Positions 1-6,024 of a stretch of DNA of 10,393 nt are shown here, piece by piece (positions within the stretch are counted from its first letter, which is position 1; each line of letters opens with the position of its first letter). Source of the stretch: UBA8438 sp963934795. GTDB taxonomy: Bacteria; Acidobacteriota; Vicinamibacteria; Vicinamibacterales; UBA8438. The translations under genes and the position numbers were made by a program. The stretch lies in contig CAWWAF010000121.1 in assembly GCA_963934795.1 (NCBI GenBank), forward strand, positions 1 to 10,393, given 5' to 3'. Under the pieces are notes generated by a model that had not been told where the DNA came from, did no database searches, and was given only the letters and a program-made list of their open reading frames with translations.

Positions 1-136
1 TGCGACTGAATGGCTCGCCGCGTTTGAGCAGCGTAACTGACGAGACGTAGGCGTCGCGCTCACTCGGCGAGGACCACCCCCCCTCATCAAATCTCCTCTC
101 CAACCTGCATCCATTCCCATCCCTTGTCTCGCGCAT

Positions 137-313
137 ATGCACCCAAAATATCGGACAGGTGACGCGCTTGTTCAGGTGGAATATCACCACCAGCGCGTCC
201 TCGGGAACATCAGCACCGACGCTGGGGATGTCCAGGCACCCCGAGTCGATGCGCTGGCGACCCGCTGGCGTGTCTTGGCGGCGCGTCTCGACGACGGCGT
301 GTGCGGGTATTGA
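137..313 (+). CDS. possible small ORF or gene fragment, weakly TipAS-like
   Basis: This is a 58-residue frame from ATG to TGA. Its composition looks coding, and the adjacent frames are arginine/serine-rich as shadow frames usually are. The C-terminal half, reading VDALATRWRVLAARLDDG, recalls the pattern 'ALA-x-RW-x-x-L' found in the TipAS ligand-binding domain attached to some MerR-type regulators. The resemblance is from memory and short. No convincing ribosome binding site precedes the ATG, and the frame stays open upstream to a stop at 38-40, so it could be the tail of a decayed gene. The 40 bases at the window start also read as a plausible 12-residue C-terminal end (frame from base 2, TGA at 38-40), possibly the end of another truncated gene. 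I see nothing else between 41 and 136. It lies on the left, possibly foreign, side of the tRNA scar. Confidence 0.25.
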   Translation: MHPKYRTGDALVQVEYHHQRVLGNISTDAGDVQAPRVDALATRWRVLAARLDDGVCGY

Positions 314-330
314 GATATTCCCAGGGCGTC

Positions 331-430
331 CTAATCTTGTGTAAAGACTTGTGTAGTTACCCCAGCAAGGACATCCAAGAAAAGATTGTAAGTCTTTTAT
401 AATAAACACTTTACATCTTGTATTAGTTGA
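331..430. other. AT-rich junction with short direct and inverted repeats
   Basis: This is about 100 bases of AT-rich DNA in an otherwise GC-rich window, ending where tRNA identity begins. It contains two direct copies of CTTGTGTA (336-343 and 348-355, twelve bases apart). A related CTTGTATTAGTT at 417-428 matches CTTGTGTAGTT at 348-358 apart from one inserted base. AAAGACTT (343-350) is inverted as AAGTCTTT (390-397). A perfect TATAAT lies at 398-403 with no recognisable -35 box, so promoter activity is uncertain. Abrupt AT-rich sequence with short repeated words beside a tRNA 3' end resembles integrase arm-site regions of integrative elements. That role is inference; the repeats and base composition are directly visible. 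Confidence 0.5.
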
Positions 431-434
431 ATAA

Positions 435-488
435 GCGGTCCGGCTACGAACCGGGAGGTCGCAGGTTCGAATCCTGCAGGGCGCACCA
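435..488 (+). pseudogene. 3' fragment of tRNA-Arg (anticodon ACG), putative attachment scar
   Basis: The anticodon stem pairs 439-443 with 451-455 (TCCGG/CCGGG, one T-G pair) around the loop CTACGAA, giving anticodon ACG at 446-448. A 5-base variable region (456-460) follows. The T arm GCAGG-TTCGAAT-CCTGC (461-477) is perfect. Then come the 3' acceptor strand AGGGCGC (478-484), discriminator A485 and encoded CCA (486-488). The required 5' acceptor strand GCGCCCT is absent upstream. The bases around 411-434 only vaguely resemble a D arm (AGTTGAATAAG). The gene therefore cannot fold as a full tRNA. Integrative elements that insert at tRNA 3' ends leave such a duplicated 3' part at their far end. 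In this orientation the element would lie to the left and the intact tRNA further left or elsewhere. Confidence 0.8.
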
Positions 489-502
489 CTCTTTACAACA
501 AC
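477..502 (+). repeat. tRNA-3'-end direct repeat, copy A
   Basis: This copy is the 3' end of the tRNA-Arg fragment plus 14 bases beyond CCA (CAGGGCGCACCA then CTCTTTACAACAAC). It matches copy B over 26 positions with two mismatches (489 and 494). It is the only copy attached to recognisable tRNA structure, so the other copies probably derive from this kind of tRNA end. Confidence 0.75.
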
Positions 503-513
503 CATCCAAAGTG

Positions 514-636
514 CTTTACGATCTAGATGGCTGGCCGGACGTCACGCTGAGCATCTCGTATGGCGAAAGCGTTCAGGGCCGTAACCTCCGCCTGACGGAC
601 GTCCACGGACAGGTCGTCCACGACGTGCTGGTCTGA
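514..636 (+). pseudogene. orphan C-terminal reading frame upstream of the esterase
   Basis: A coding-like frame ends in TGA at 634-636, 29 bases before the esterase start. The only start near its coding part is GTG at 514, giving about 41 residues including LDGWPDVTLSISYGES and a C-terminal VHGQVVHDVLV. In the same frame the sequence runs open leftwards through the tRNA fragment to a TTG at 427, but that part is tRNA sequence and cannot be the original N-terminus. I do not recognise the family. The simplest reading is the 3' remnant of a gene whose beginning was lost when the tRNA-end junction formed. It could instead be a genuine small gene read with the esterase, since spacing and strand fit an operon. 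Confidence 0.35.
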
Positions 637-665
637 TACACCAAGACAACGTCAAGGAAACAGTA

Positions 666-2210
666 ATGAAGAATCTCCTCGCCATCGTGCTCTCAGCGGT
701 CCTTGTCCTGGTCGCGACCCCCAGCCTGGCGGTCGACGACCCGGTGGAACTGACGTACGGACAGGTTTCCGGCGTGGAACTGGAGAACGGGGTGACCGTC
801 TTTCGAGGGATTCCTTTCGCCGCGCCACCCGTCGGCGGTCTGCGCTGGCGACCGCCGCAGCCCCCTACTCCATGGCAGGGTGTGAGAACGGCTGACACCT
901 TCGGTCCCGCCTGCGTGCAGGGTCGCGCCCAGTTGATGAGCGAGGACTGTCTCTATCTGAACGTCTGGACTAAGGCCGACTCGGCGGACGTCAACCTTCC
1001 TGTCATGGTCTGGATCCATGGTGGTGGCTGGAGCTCTGGGGCGACTGCCAGCAGCACCTACGACGGGTTCGGGTTCGCCGAGAAAAACGTGGTGCTCGTC
1101 TCCGTCAATTACCGTATGAACGCGTTCGGGTTCATGGCGCACCCGGCGCTGTCGGCCGAATCGGCCCGTGGGGTCTCGGGGAACTACGGCATCCTCGACC
1201 ACGTCGCGGCGCTCGAATGGGTGCGCGACAACGTGTCCGGCTTTGGAGGCGATCCGGGCAACGTCACCATCTTCGGCGAGTCAGCCGGTGGCGCCAGCAT
1301 TTACGCGCTGCTGGCCACACCACTGGCCAAGGGGCTGTTTCATCGGGCCATCTCCGAAAGCACGTGGATCACGCCGACCAACGTCGCGCATCTGACACGG
1401 CCCAACGGCTTTTCCGACAGCGCGGAAGAGCGCGGCCGCCGGGCGATCGCCGACAAGCTCGCGGAGTTGGGTGACACGACCCGCGATGATCTGCTGGAGG
1501 CCATGAGAGCGATGACGGCCGACGACCTGATGGACATGCGGTTCAGCGTGTCGTTGGCCGAAGACGGCTGGGTGCTACCAACCTCTCCGGCGGAGATCTT
1601 CCGGGCGGGTGCCCACAACGTCGTCCCCTTGCTTGCCGGGGTCAACAATGGCGAGGGGCTGATGTTCGTGCGTCCCGAAAGGACGTTTACCACCCTGGAC
1701 GAGCAGAAGCAGGCGCGGCTGGCCGAGTGGGGCGAGCATGGTCGCGGTCTGGCCGATCACTACCTGGCCACAACGGGTGCGGCGCTCTACGCCAGCGAGG
1801 TCGACTACAACACCGACCTCTGGTTTGCGCGGCCGAATCGCGAAATCCTCAACGCGATGTCGAAGACTCAGGCCAACACCTTCATGTATCTGTTCACGCG
1901 CAATCTGCGCGACCCGAGCGAGCGGGCGCCGCACGCGATGGAGCTGCGCTATGTGTTCCAGACGCTACCTGACGATGCGTCGGAGGCGGACCGCCGGGTC
2001 TCGGATCAGATTAGCGACTACTGGGTGGCATTCGCCACCAACGGCAACCCCAATCGCGACGGGCTTCCGGCTTGGCCCGGCTACGACGCCGAGCGGCAGG
2101 CGCACCAGATCATCGGTGCTGAGGTGACACAGGGCACAGGGTTCCGACGGGCTGAGCTCGACGCGATGGATCGGTATTTCGCCGAAACCTACGCCGGCGC
2201 GAAACGCTAG
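666..2210 (+). CDS. secreted type B carboxylesterase (alpha/beta hydrolase)
   Basis: This is a 514-residue serine hydrolase, normal length for the carboxylesterase type B / cholinesterase-like family, which cleaves carboxylic esters. A signal peptide covers residues 1-22 (hydrophobic core LLAIVLSAVLVLVA, likely cleavage after LA before VDD), so it acts in the periplasm or outside. The oxyanion-hole motif HGGG is at 118-121 and the nucleophile elbow GESAGG carries Ser206. Glu330 in NNGEG and His423 in APHAME complete the expected Ser-Glu-His triad. Cys83 and Cys95 (EDCLYLN) match the family's N-terminal disulfide, and a C-terminal DYWVAFATNGNPN block is also typical. ATG at 666 is supported by AAGGAAA at 654-660. 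It stands alone between tRNA-end repeats A and B and is not obviously in an operon with the next gene 360 bases away. The family call is secure; the ester substrate is unknown. Confidence 0.95.
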   Translation: MKNLLAIVLSAVLVLVATPSLAVDDPVELTYGQVSGVELENGVTVFRGIPFAAPPVGGLRWRPPQPPTPWQGVRTADTFGPACVQGRAQLMSEDCLYLNVWTKADSADVNLPVMVWIHGGGWSSGATASSTYDGFGFAEKNVVLVSVNYRMNAFGFMAHPALSAESARGVSGNYGILDHVAALEWVRDNVSGFGGDPGNVTIFGESAGGASIYALLATPLAKGLFHRAISESTWITPTNVAHLTRPNGFSDSAEERGRRAIADKLAELGDTTRDDLLEAMRAMTADDLMDMRFSVSLAEDGWVLPTSPAEIFRAGAHNVVPLLAGVNNGEGLMFVRPERTFTTLDEQKQARLAEWGEHGRGLADHYLATTGAALYASEVDYNTDLWFARPNREILNAMSKTQANTFMYLFTRNLRDPSERAPHAMELRYVFQTLPDDASEADRRVSDQISDYWVAFATNGNPNRDGLPAWPGYDAERQAHQIIGAEVTQGTGFRRAELDAMDRYFAETYAGAKR

Positions 2211-2347
2211 TCCCGAAGTCGGCTGACCAACCGGAGCAAGCGAGCCGAACGATGAGCTTGACGAAGACCGAAGCCAGCGGATACAGGCGCAACTGGTTGG
2301 GAAAAAGCCTGTTACGACGATTCTCGAACCCGGTTTAGGCGACCCGC

Positions 2348-2390
2348 GGCACCACCACTCCGCGCATGGTAAAAGGGGAGCAGTCCCCCA
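2348..2390. repeat. dispersed hairpin repeat, copy 1
   Basis: A conserved block CACCACTCCGCGCATG is followed by a strong hairpin, GGGGA (2375-2379), loop GCAG, TCCCC (2384-2388). A second copy is at 5907-5949. On the minus strand the stem is followed by TTTT, as in an intrinsic terminator, but no minus-strand gene lies nearby to need one. The conserved arm beside the hairpin suggests a REP-like or mobile miniature repeat rather than a simple terminator. Its right end runs directly into the tRNA-end repeat copy B. Confidence 0.6.
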
Positions 2391-2416
2391 GGGCGCACCA
2401 TTCTTCACAACAACTT
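2389..2416 (+). repeat. tRNA-3'-end direct repeat, copy B
   Basis: CAGGGCGCACCA followed by TTCTTCACAACAACTT. The first 12 bases equal the last 12 of the tRNA-Arg fragment, and the rest matches copy C except one base (2407 A versus T). No T arm or anticodon arm precedes it; the hairpin repeat sits there instead. It lies in the gap between the esterase and the propeller operon. Confidence 0.7.
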
Positions 2417-2520
2417 GAGCGGCGGGTATGCCGGGCTGATCCCGCACCGCTAGTCGACCTCGCGCGAGCGTCATAGCCCCAGCGCTTCCGCCTTGCCTGT
2501 GTCGTCCGAGAGTGGTCTGA

Positions 2521-2536
2521 TGATGGCTCACCATCA
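2521..2536. promoter_or_regulatory. perfect palindrome upstream of the propeller operon
   Basis: TGATGG-CTCA-CCATCA forms a six-pair perfect inverted repeat ending 33 bases before the start codon at 2570. The position fits an operator or a leader hairpin controlling the two-gene operon. No clear -35/-10 pair could be identified around it, so a regulatory role is only a suggestion. Confidence 0.3.
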
Positions 2537-2569
2537 GTTGCCGGCTCGCCCAGGACGAAGGAGAAGCAG

Positions 2570-4828
2570 ATGTTCACTCCCACCGTGACCGACCGGATAC
2601 AGCTACGGTCGACCCGACGTCGTCGGTCCCGGCGACTGTCGCTGGCCGGGCTCGCCGGGTGTCTGGCCGTGGTCGGTCTGGTCGTCGTGCCGACCCTCGG
2701 CCAGGGGCAAGCGCCCGTCGACTACATCCAGGGCGTGGTCGAGGGTGGCTCGGGACCCGAAGCCGGGGTCTGGGTCATCGCGGAGACGTCTGACCTGCCG
2801 ACCGAGTTCGTCAAGATCGTCGTCACCGATGACGACGGGCGCTTCGTGTTGCCCGAGCTGCCAGACGCGATCTACGACGTCTGGGTGCGTGGCTACGGGC
2901 TGGTCGATTCGAGTCCGGTCGCGATTCGTCCCGGGGCCGACGTAACGCTGGAGGCCACGCCGGCCAGGACCCCGGACGAGGCCGCCCGTGTCTATCCGGC
3001 CAACTACTGGTATTCCCTGCTCGAGGTTCCTGCGCCGAGCGAGTTCCCGGGGACCGGTCCCGACGGGAACGGGATCTCGGAGGGCATGCGCAGCCAGGCG
3101 CAGTGGCTCGACATGACCAAGCAGGGGTGCCAGCTGTGCCATCAGCTCGGCAACCTCGTGACCCGGGACATCACGCATCTGAGCCATCTCGACTTCGACT
3201 CGGCGTTCGAGGCCTGGGACCACCGGGTGCAGGCCGGGGTTCGCGGCGGCACGATGAGCTCGTTCATGAATCGGTTTGGTCGCCAGGCCGGGCTTGAGAT
3301 GTACGCCGACTGGACCGACCGGATCATGGCGGGCGAGACCCCGGACGCTCCACCGCGGCCGAGCGGCCGCGAGCGCGACGTCGTGATCACGCTCTGGGAC
3401 TGGGGCAACGAGACCTCGTATATCCACGACGAGATCACGACGGACAAGTGGAACCCGGCGACCGTGAACGCCGGGGGCCCGGTTTACGGCGTCGACGGGG
3501 GCCACGGCTCACTGATCGAGCTGGACCCGACGACCAACGCCTGGCGCACCATCGAGATCCCGGTGCTCGACCTGACGGAGAACGCCGCTGGCACGAGGTT
3601 CGCCCAGCGGTTCCCCGTGCCGTCGCCGTTTTATGGCGACGAGGCGCTGTGGCAGGCGCCGGCCGACCCACACAACCCGATGTTCGATGACAAGGGTCGG
3701 GTCTGGATGACGACCAAGGTGAGAGGCAACGAGCTGCCCGGATGGTGCCAGGAGGGGTCGTCGAACAAGTACGCGGAGTACTACCCGACGAGCCGGAGCG
3801 GCCGACAAGCGTCCTACTACGACCCTGCCACCGAAGAGTTCGGGCTCATCGACACCTGCTTCGGCACCCACCACCTGCACTTCGCGCCCGACGACGACCG
3901 CACGCTCTACTTCAGCGGCGGTGGCGACGTCGTGGGCTGGATCAACACCCGGGTCTACGACGAGACCGGTGATGGTCAGCAGTCCCAGGGATGGTGTCCG
4001 CTGGTCGTCGACACCAACGGCGACGGTCGGATCACCAAGCCCTGGAATCAGCCGGTGGGGGCGCTGCGCAGCGTGGACGTCGGCGGCGGGGGAGAGCAAC
4101 TCGAGGACTTTAACTCGACGCTGGACACCCGCATGAGCCCGGGCAGCTACGGCATCATTGCCAACCCGGTCGATAACGTCGTCTGGGGCGGCGGCACCGA
4201 GTTTCCCGGTCGCATCTGGCGGGTTGAGCTGGGTGATGATCCGCCCGAGACGTGCAGGGCGGAGGTCTACGAGGTGCCGGTCATCAACGGCGAGGCTCAG
4301 GGCTTCGGCCCGCGCGGCATCGACGTCGATTCGAACGGCGTGATCTGGACCGCGCTGTCGGGGAGCAGTCACTTCGCGAGCTTCGACCGCAGGAAGTGCG
4401 GCGTGCTGAACGGACCCGAGGTCGTTGATTCCCAGCACTGCCAGGAGGGGTGGACCCTCTACGAGATTCCGGGGCCGAACATGAAGGGCACCGACGTGCG
4501 GGCCGACTTCCACTATTACAACTGGGTCGACATTTACGACACGCTCGGCCTCGGCGCGGACGTCCCGATTGCCAACGGCTCGGGGTCGGACTCACTCCTG
4601 GCGCTCGACCCGCGCACCGAGGAGTGGGTCGTCATGCGGGTGCCCTATCCGATGGGCTTCTACTCGCGTGGGCTCGATGGCCGCATCGACGATCGAGACG
4701 CGGGCTGGAAGGGGCGCGGGGTGTGGGCGAACTACGGCACCAACTTCAACTGGCACACCGAGGGCGGGAAGGGCACGACCAGCAAGATGGTCAAGTTCCA
4801 GGTCCGACCCAACCCGCTGGCGAGATAG
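2570..4828 (+). CDS. exported heme c protein with carboxypeptidase-regulatory-like domain and beta-propeller
   Basis: This is a 752-residue multidomain protein. The basic N-terminus RRRRSRRLSLAG (17-28) and the hydrophobic stretch to about 44 form a Sec or possibly Tat signal (the twin arginine is followed by LSL). Residues about 50-130 form a carboxypeptidase-regulatory-like beta-sandwich (IQGVVEGGSGPEAGVWV, then DDDGRFVLPELPDAIYDVWV). A single c-type heme site, CQLCH, is at 187-191. From about 265 to the end, repeated strands such as GSLIELDPTTNAWRTIEI, PRGIDVDSNGVIWTAL and SLLALDPRTEEWVVM indicate a beta-propeller of the streptogramin-lyase (Vgb) / NHL type. DTNGDGRIT (481-489) resembles a calcium loop. 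ATG at 2570 is supported by AAGGAG at 2558-2563. It is the first gene of a tight operon with the PAL-like gene. It probably binds heme in the periplasm and may carry electrons or act as a lyase; its reaction is unknown. The domain calls are firmer than any function. Confidence 0.85.
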   Translation: MFTPTVTDRIQLRSTRRRRSRRLSLAGLAGCLAVVGLVVVPTLGQGQAPVDYIQGVVEGGSGPEAGVWVIAETSDLPTEFVKIVVTDDDGRFVLPELPDAIYDVWVRGYGLVDSSPVAIRPGADVTLEATPARTPDEAARVYPANYWYSLLEVPAPSEFPGTGPDGNGISEGMRSQAQWLDMTKQGCQLCHQLGNLVTRDITHLSHLDFDSAFEAWDHRVQAGVRGGTMSSFMNRFGRQAGLEMYADWTDRIMAGETPDAPPRPSGRERDVVITLWDWGNETSYIHDEITTDKWNPATVNAGGPVYGVDGGHGSLIELDPTTNAWRTIEIPVLDLTENAAGTRFAQRFPVPSPFYGDEALWQAPADPHNPMFDDKGRVWMTTKVRGNELPGWCQEGSSNKYAEYYPTSRSGRQASYYDPATEEFGLIDTCFGTHHLHFAPDDDRTLYFSGGGDVVGWINTRVYDETGDGQQSQGWCPLVVDTNGDGRITKPWNQPVGALRSVDVGGGGEQLEDFNSTLDTRMSPGSYGIIANPVDNVVWGGGTEFPGRIWRVELGDDPPETCRAEVYEVPVINGEAQGFGPRGIDVDSNGVIWTALSGSSHFASFDRRKCGVLNGPEVVDSQHCQEGWTLYEIPGPNMKGTDVRADFHYYNWVDIYDTLGLGADVPIANGSGSDSLLALDPRTEEWVVMRVPYPMGFYSRGLDGRIDDRDAGWKGRGVWANYGTNFNWHTEGGKGTTSKMVKFQVRPNPLAR

Positions 4829-4832
4829 TTAC

Positions 4833-5900
4833 GTGAGAGTCCTGACTCGAACCGGCGTGCTGTGCATGGCGCTGCTCGTCTCGGTCGGCGTGGTCACGCC
4901 GACCGACGCGCAGCCCAACCCATACGAGCAGGTCGATCCGCCGGTCCCACCGTCACACCTGAATGACGGCCGGTGGGGCGAGACCATCCAGGTCAGGGTG
5001 GGTCCCGCCGGGAATGTCTACGTCTACCACCGCTGCTTCAAGGCGGTGATGGGCGACCCGAACGTGGCGCCGGGGCACTCGGACGGGTTGACTGCCAATT
5101 GTCTCGGCCGGTGGTCGGGGTATCCGCCGGTGCTGAAGTTCTCTCGCGACGGACAGTTTTTGGACGGCTTCGGCATCGGGCTCGTCGGTCGGCCCCACGG
5201 GTTCTCGGTGGATCACGAAGGGAACATGTGGCTCACCGACGTGGCGCTGGCGCCCGGCGAGATGGGCGCGGTGGTACACAAGCTGAACCCGGCCGGTGAC
5301 CTGGTGATGACACTCGGACAGCCGGGGGTGGTGGGTCAGGACCGCCAGACCTTCAATCGCCCGGCGAGTGTCGCCGTGGCCGAGAACGGCGACATCTTCG
5401 TTGCGGACGGGGAGGGGCCCAACAACCGGATCGTCAAGTTCTCGCCGGAGGGACGCTATGTGATGGAGTGGGGCACCACCGGCGCGGGACCGGGTGAGTT
5501 CAGCACGCCCCATGATCTGGCGATCGACTCGCAGGGGCGTCTGTTCGTCGGCGACCGCGGCAACAGCCGGATCCAGATCTTCCAGCCGGACGGCACCTTC
5601 GTTGACGAGTGGCGCCACTTCGGCCGACCGAGCGGCATCTACGTCAACCGGGCGACCGATACGCTCTACGTCACCGACTCCACCTCGAACTCGCGTATCA
5701 ACCCGGGAGTGCGGAGAGGGATCTACATCGGCAGCGCGCGCACCGGTGAGCTCACGGCGTTCATTCCCGACCCGGATCTGGAGCTGGCTGACGAGACGCG
5801 GATCTCGGGTGCGTCCGGGATCACGTCCAGCCACGACGACTCGGTCGTGTACGCGGCCGACGTGGCGCCCTGGCGGATACGGAAGTATGTTCGACGCTGA
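4833..5900 (+). CDS. secreted NHL-propeller protein related to peptidyl-alpha-hydroxyglycine alpha-amidating lyase
   Basis: I start this 355-residue protein at GTG 4833, four bases after the preceding stop. That start gives a proper signal peptide (RVLTRTG, core VLCMALLVSVGVV, likely cleavage after TDA, residue 26); upstream in-frame codons overlap the previous gene. NHL repeats fill the rest. Several blocks parallel the eukaryotic PAL domain: YHR at 65-67 (PAL Arg533 region), PHGFSVDHEGNMWLTDVAL at 121-139, RIVKFSPEGRYVMEWG at 199-214, PGEFSTPHDLAIDSQG at 220-235 and DRGNSRIQIF at 241-250. His122 and His227 sit where PAL has two zinc ligands, and Arg242 matches PAL Arg706. The third ligand motif (PHD in PAL) reads GASG at 326-329, and the DGY tyrosine block reads DGEGPNN. 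Catalysis may therefore differ or be absent. Homology to NHL/PAL is confident; amidating-lyase activity is not. It is translationally close-coupled to the heme propeller gene. Confidence 0.85.
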   Translation: MRVLTRTGVLCMALLVSVGVVTPTDAQPNPYEQVDPPVPPSHLNDGRWGETIQVRVGPAGNVYVYHRCFKAVMGDPNVAPGHSDGLTANCLGRWSGYPPVLKFSRDGQFLDGFGIGLVGRPHGFSVDHEGNMWLTDVALAPGEMGAVVHKLNPAGDLVMTLGQPGVVGQDRQTFNRPASVAVAENGDIFVADGEGPNNRIVKFSPEGRYVMEWGTTGAGPGEFSTPHDLAIDSQGRLFVGDRGNSRIQIFQPDGTFVDEWRHFGRPSGIYVNRATDTLYVTDSTSNSRINPGVRRGIYIGSARTGELTAFIPDPDLELADETRISGASGITSSHDDSVVYAADVAPWRIRKYVRR

Positions 5901-5906
5901 TCCGTC

Positions 5907-5949
5907 GGTATCACCACCCCGCGCATGAGAGAGGGGAGCAATTCCCCAG
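5907..5949. repeat. dispersed hairpin repeat, copy 2
   Basis: CACCACCCCGCGCATG (5912-5927) is followed by the hairpin GGGGA-GCAAT-TCCCC (5933-5947) and then CAG. It aligns with copy 1 over the whole block with a few substitutions and one single-base indel. The stem is preserved although the loop changed. It begins seven bases after the PAL-like gene's stop, so it may also work as a transcript-end structure. Unlike copy 1 it is not followed by the tRNA-end repeat. Confidence 0.6.
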
Positions 5950-5985
5950 CTGACAAGAACGAATTCGTAAGGAGTGGTCTCTCAG

Positions 5986-6006
5986 CCCATCGCGCTGATC
6001 GGTGGG
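5986..6006. promoter_or_regulatory. hairpin ahead of the amidohydrolase start
   Basis: CCCATCG (5986-5992) can pair with CGGTGGG (6000-6006) over seven pairs including one T-G, around loop CGCTGAT. An alternative six-pair stem joins AGCCCA (5984-5989) with TGGGCT (6008-6013). The two pairings are mutually exclusive and end 11-18 bases before the ATG at 6025. This is a possible leader structure affecting translation, but such stems also arise by chance in GC-rich DNA. Confidence 0.2.
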
Positions 6007-6024
6007 TTGGGCTAAGCTCACGCG

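Larger units (their letters stand above)
2211..2569. other. 360-base intergenic region carrying repeats
   Basis: There is no gene of normal size here. It holds the hairpin repeat at 2348-2390, the second tRNA-end repeat at 2389-2416 and a short perfect palindrome at 2521-2536. A 28-codon basic frame (ATG 2252 to TAG 2336-2338, ending RRFSNPV) is present. It has no close ribosome binding site and no family I recognise, so I do not call it a gene. Nothing else interpretable lies in 2417-2520. Confidence 0.5.

Noticed and set aside
411..488. A complete, functional tRNA-Arg
   Set aside because: The 3' acceptor strand AGGGCGC has no complementary GCGCCCT at the expected 5' position and the D stem cannot be formed properly.
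427..636. A 69-codon frame from TTG reading through the tRNA fragment
   Set aside because: The first half is tRNA sequence with intact anticodon and T arms, so it is not protein-coding; only the portion after about 514 looks like real coding sequence.
2252..2338. Short basic ORF of 28 codons after the esterase
   Set aside because: No adjacent ribosome binding site, no recognisable family, and a length well within chance expectation.
3509..4513. Minus-strand 334-codon open frame
   Set aside because: It is antisense to the heme propeller gene, shows no domain pattern or ribosome binding site, and mirrors the third-position GC of the real gene. The same holds for minus-strand frames at 2603-3505 and 4953-5834.
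4569..4832. N-terminal extension of the PAL-like gene inside the preceding gene
   Set aside because: The extension is arginine-rich, overlaps clear propeller coding sequence in another frame and would bury the signal peptide that begins naturally at GTG 4833.
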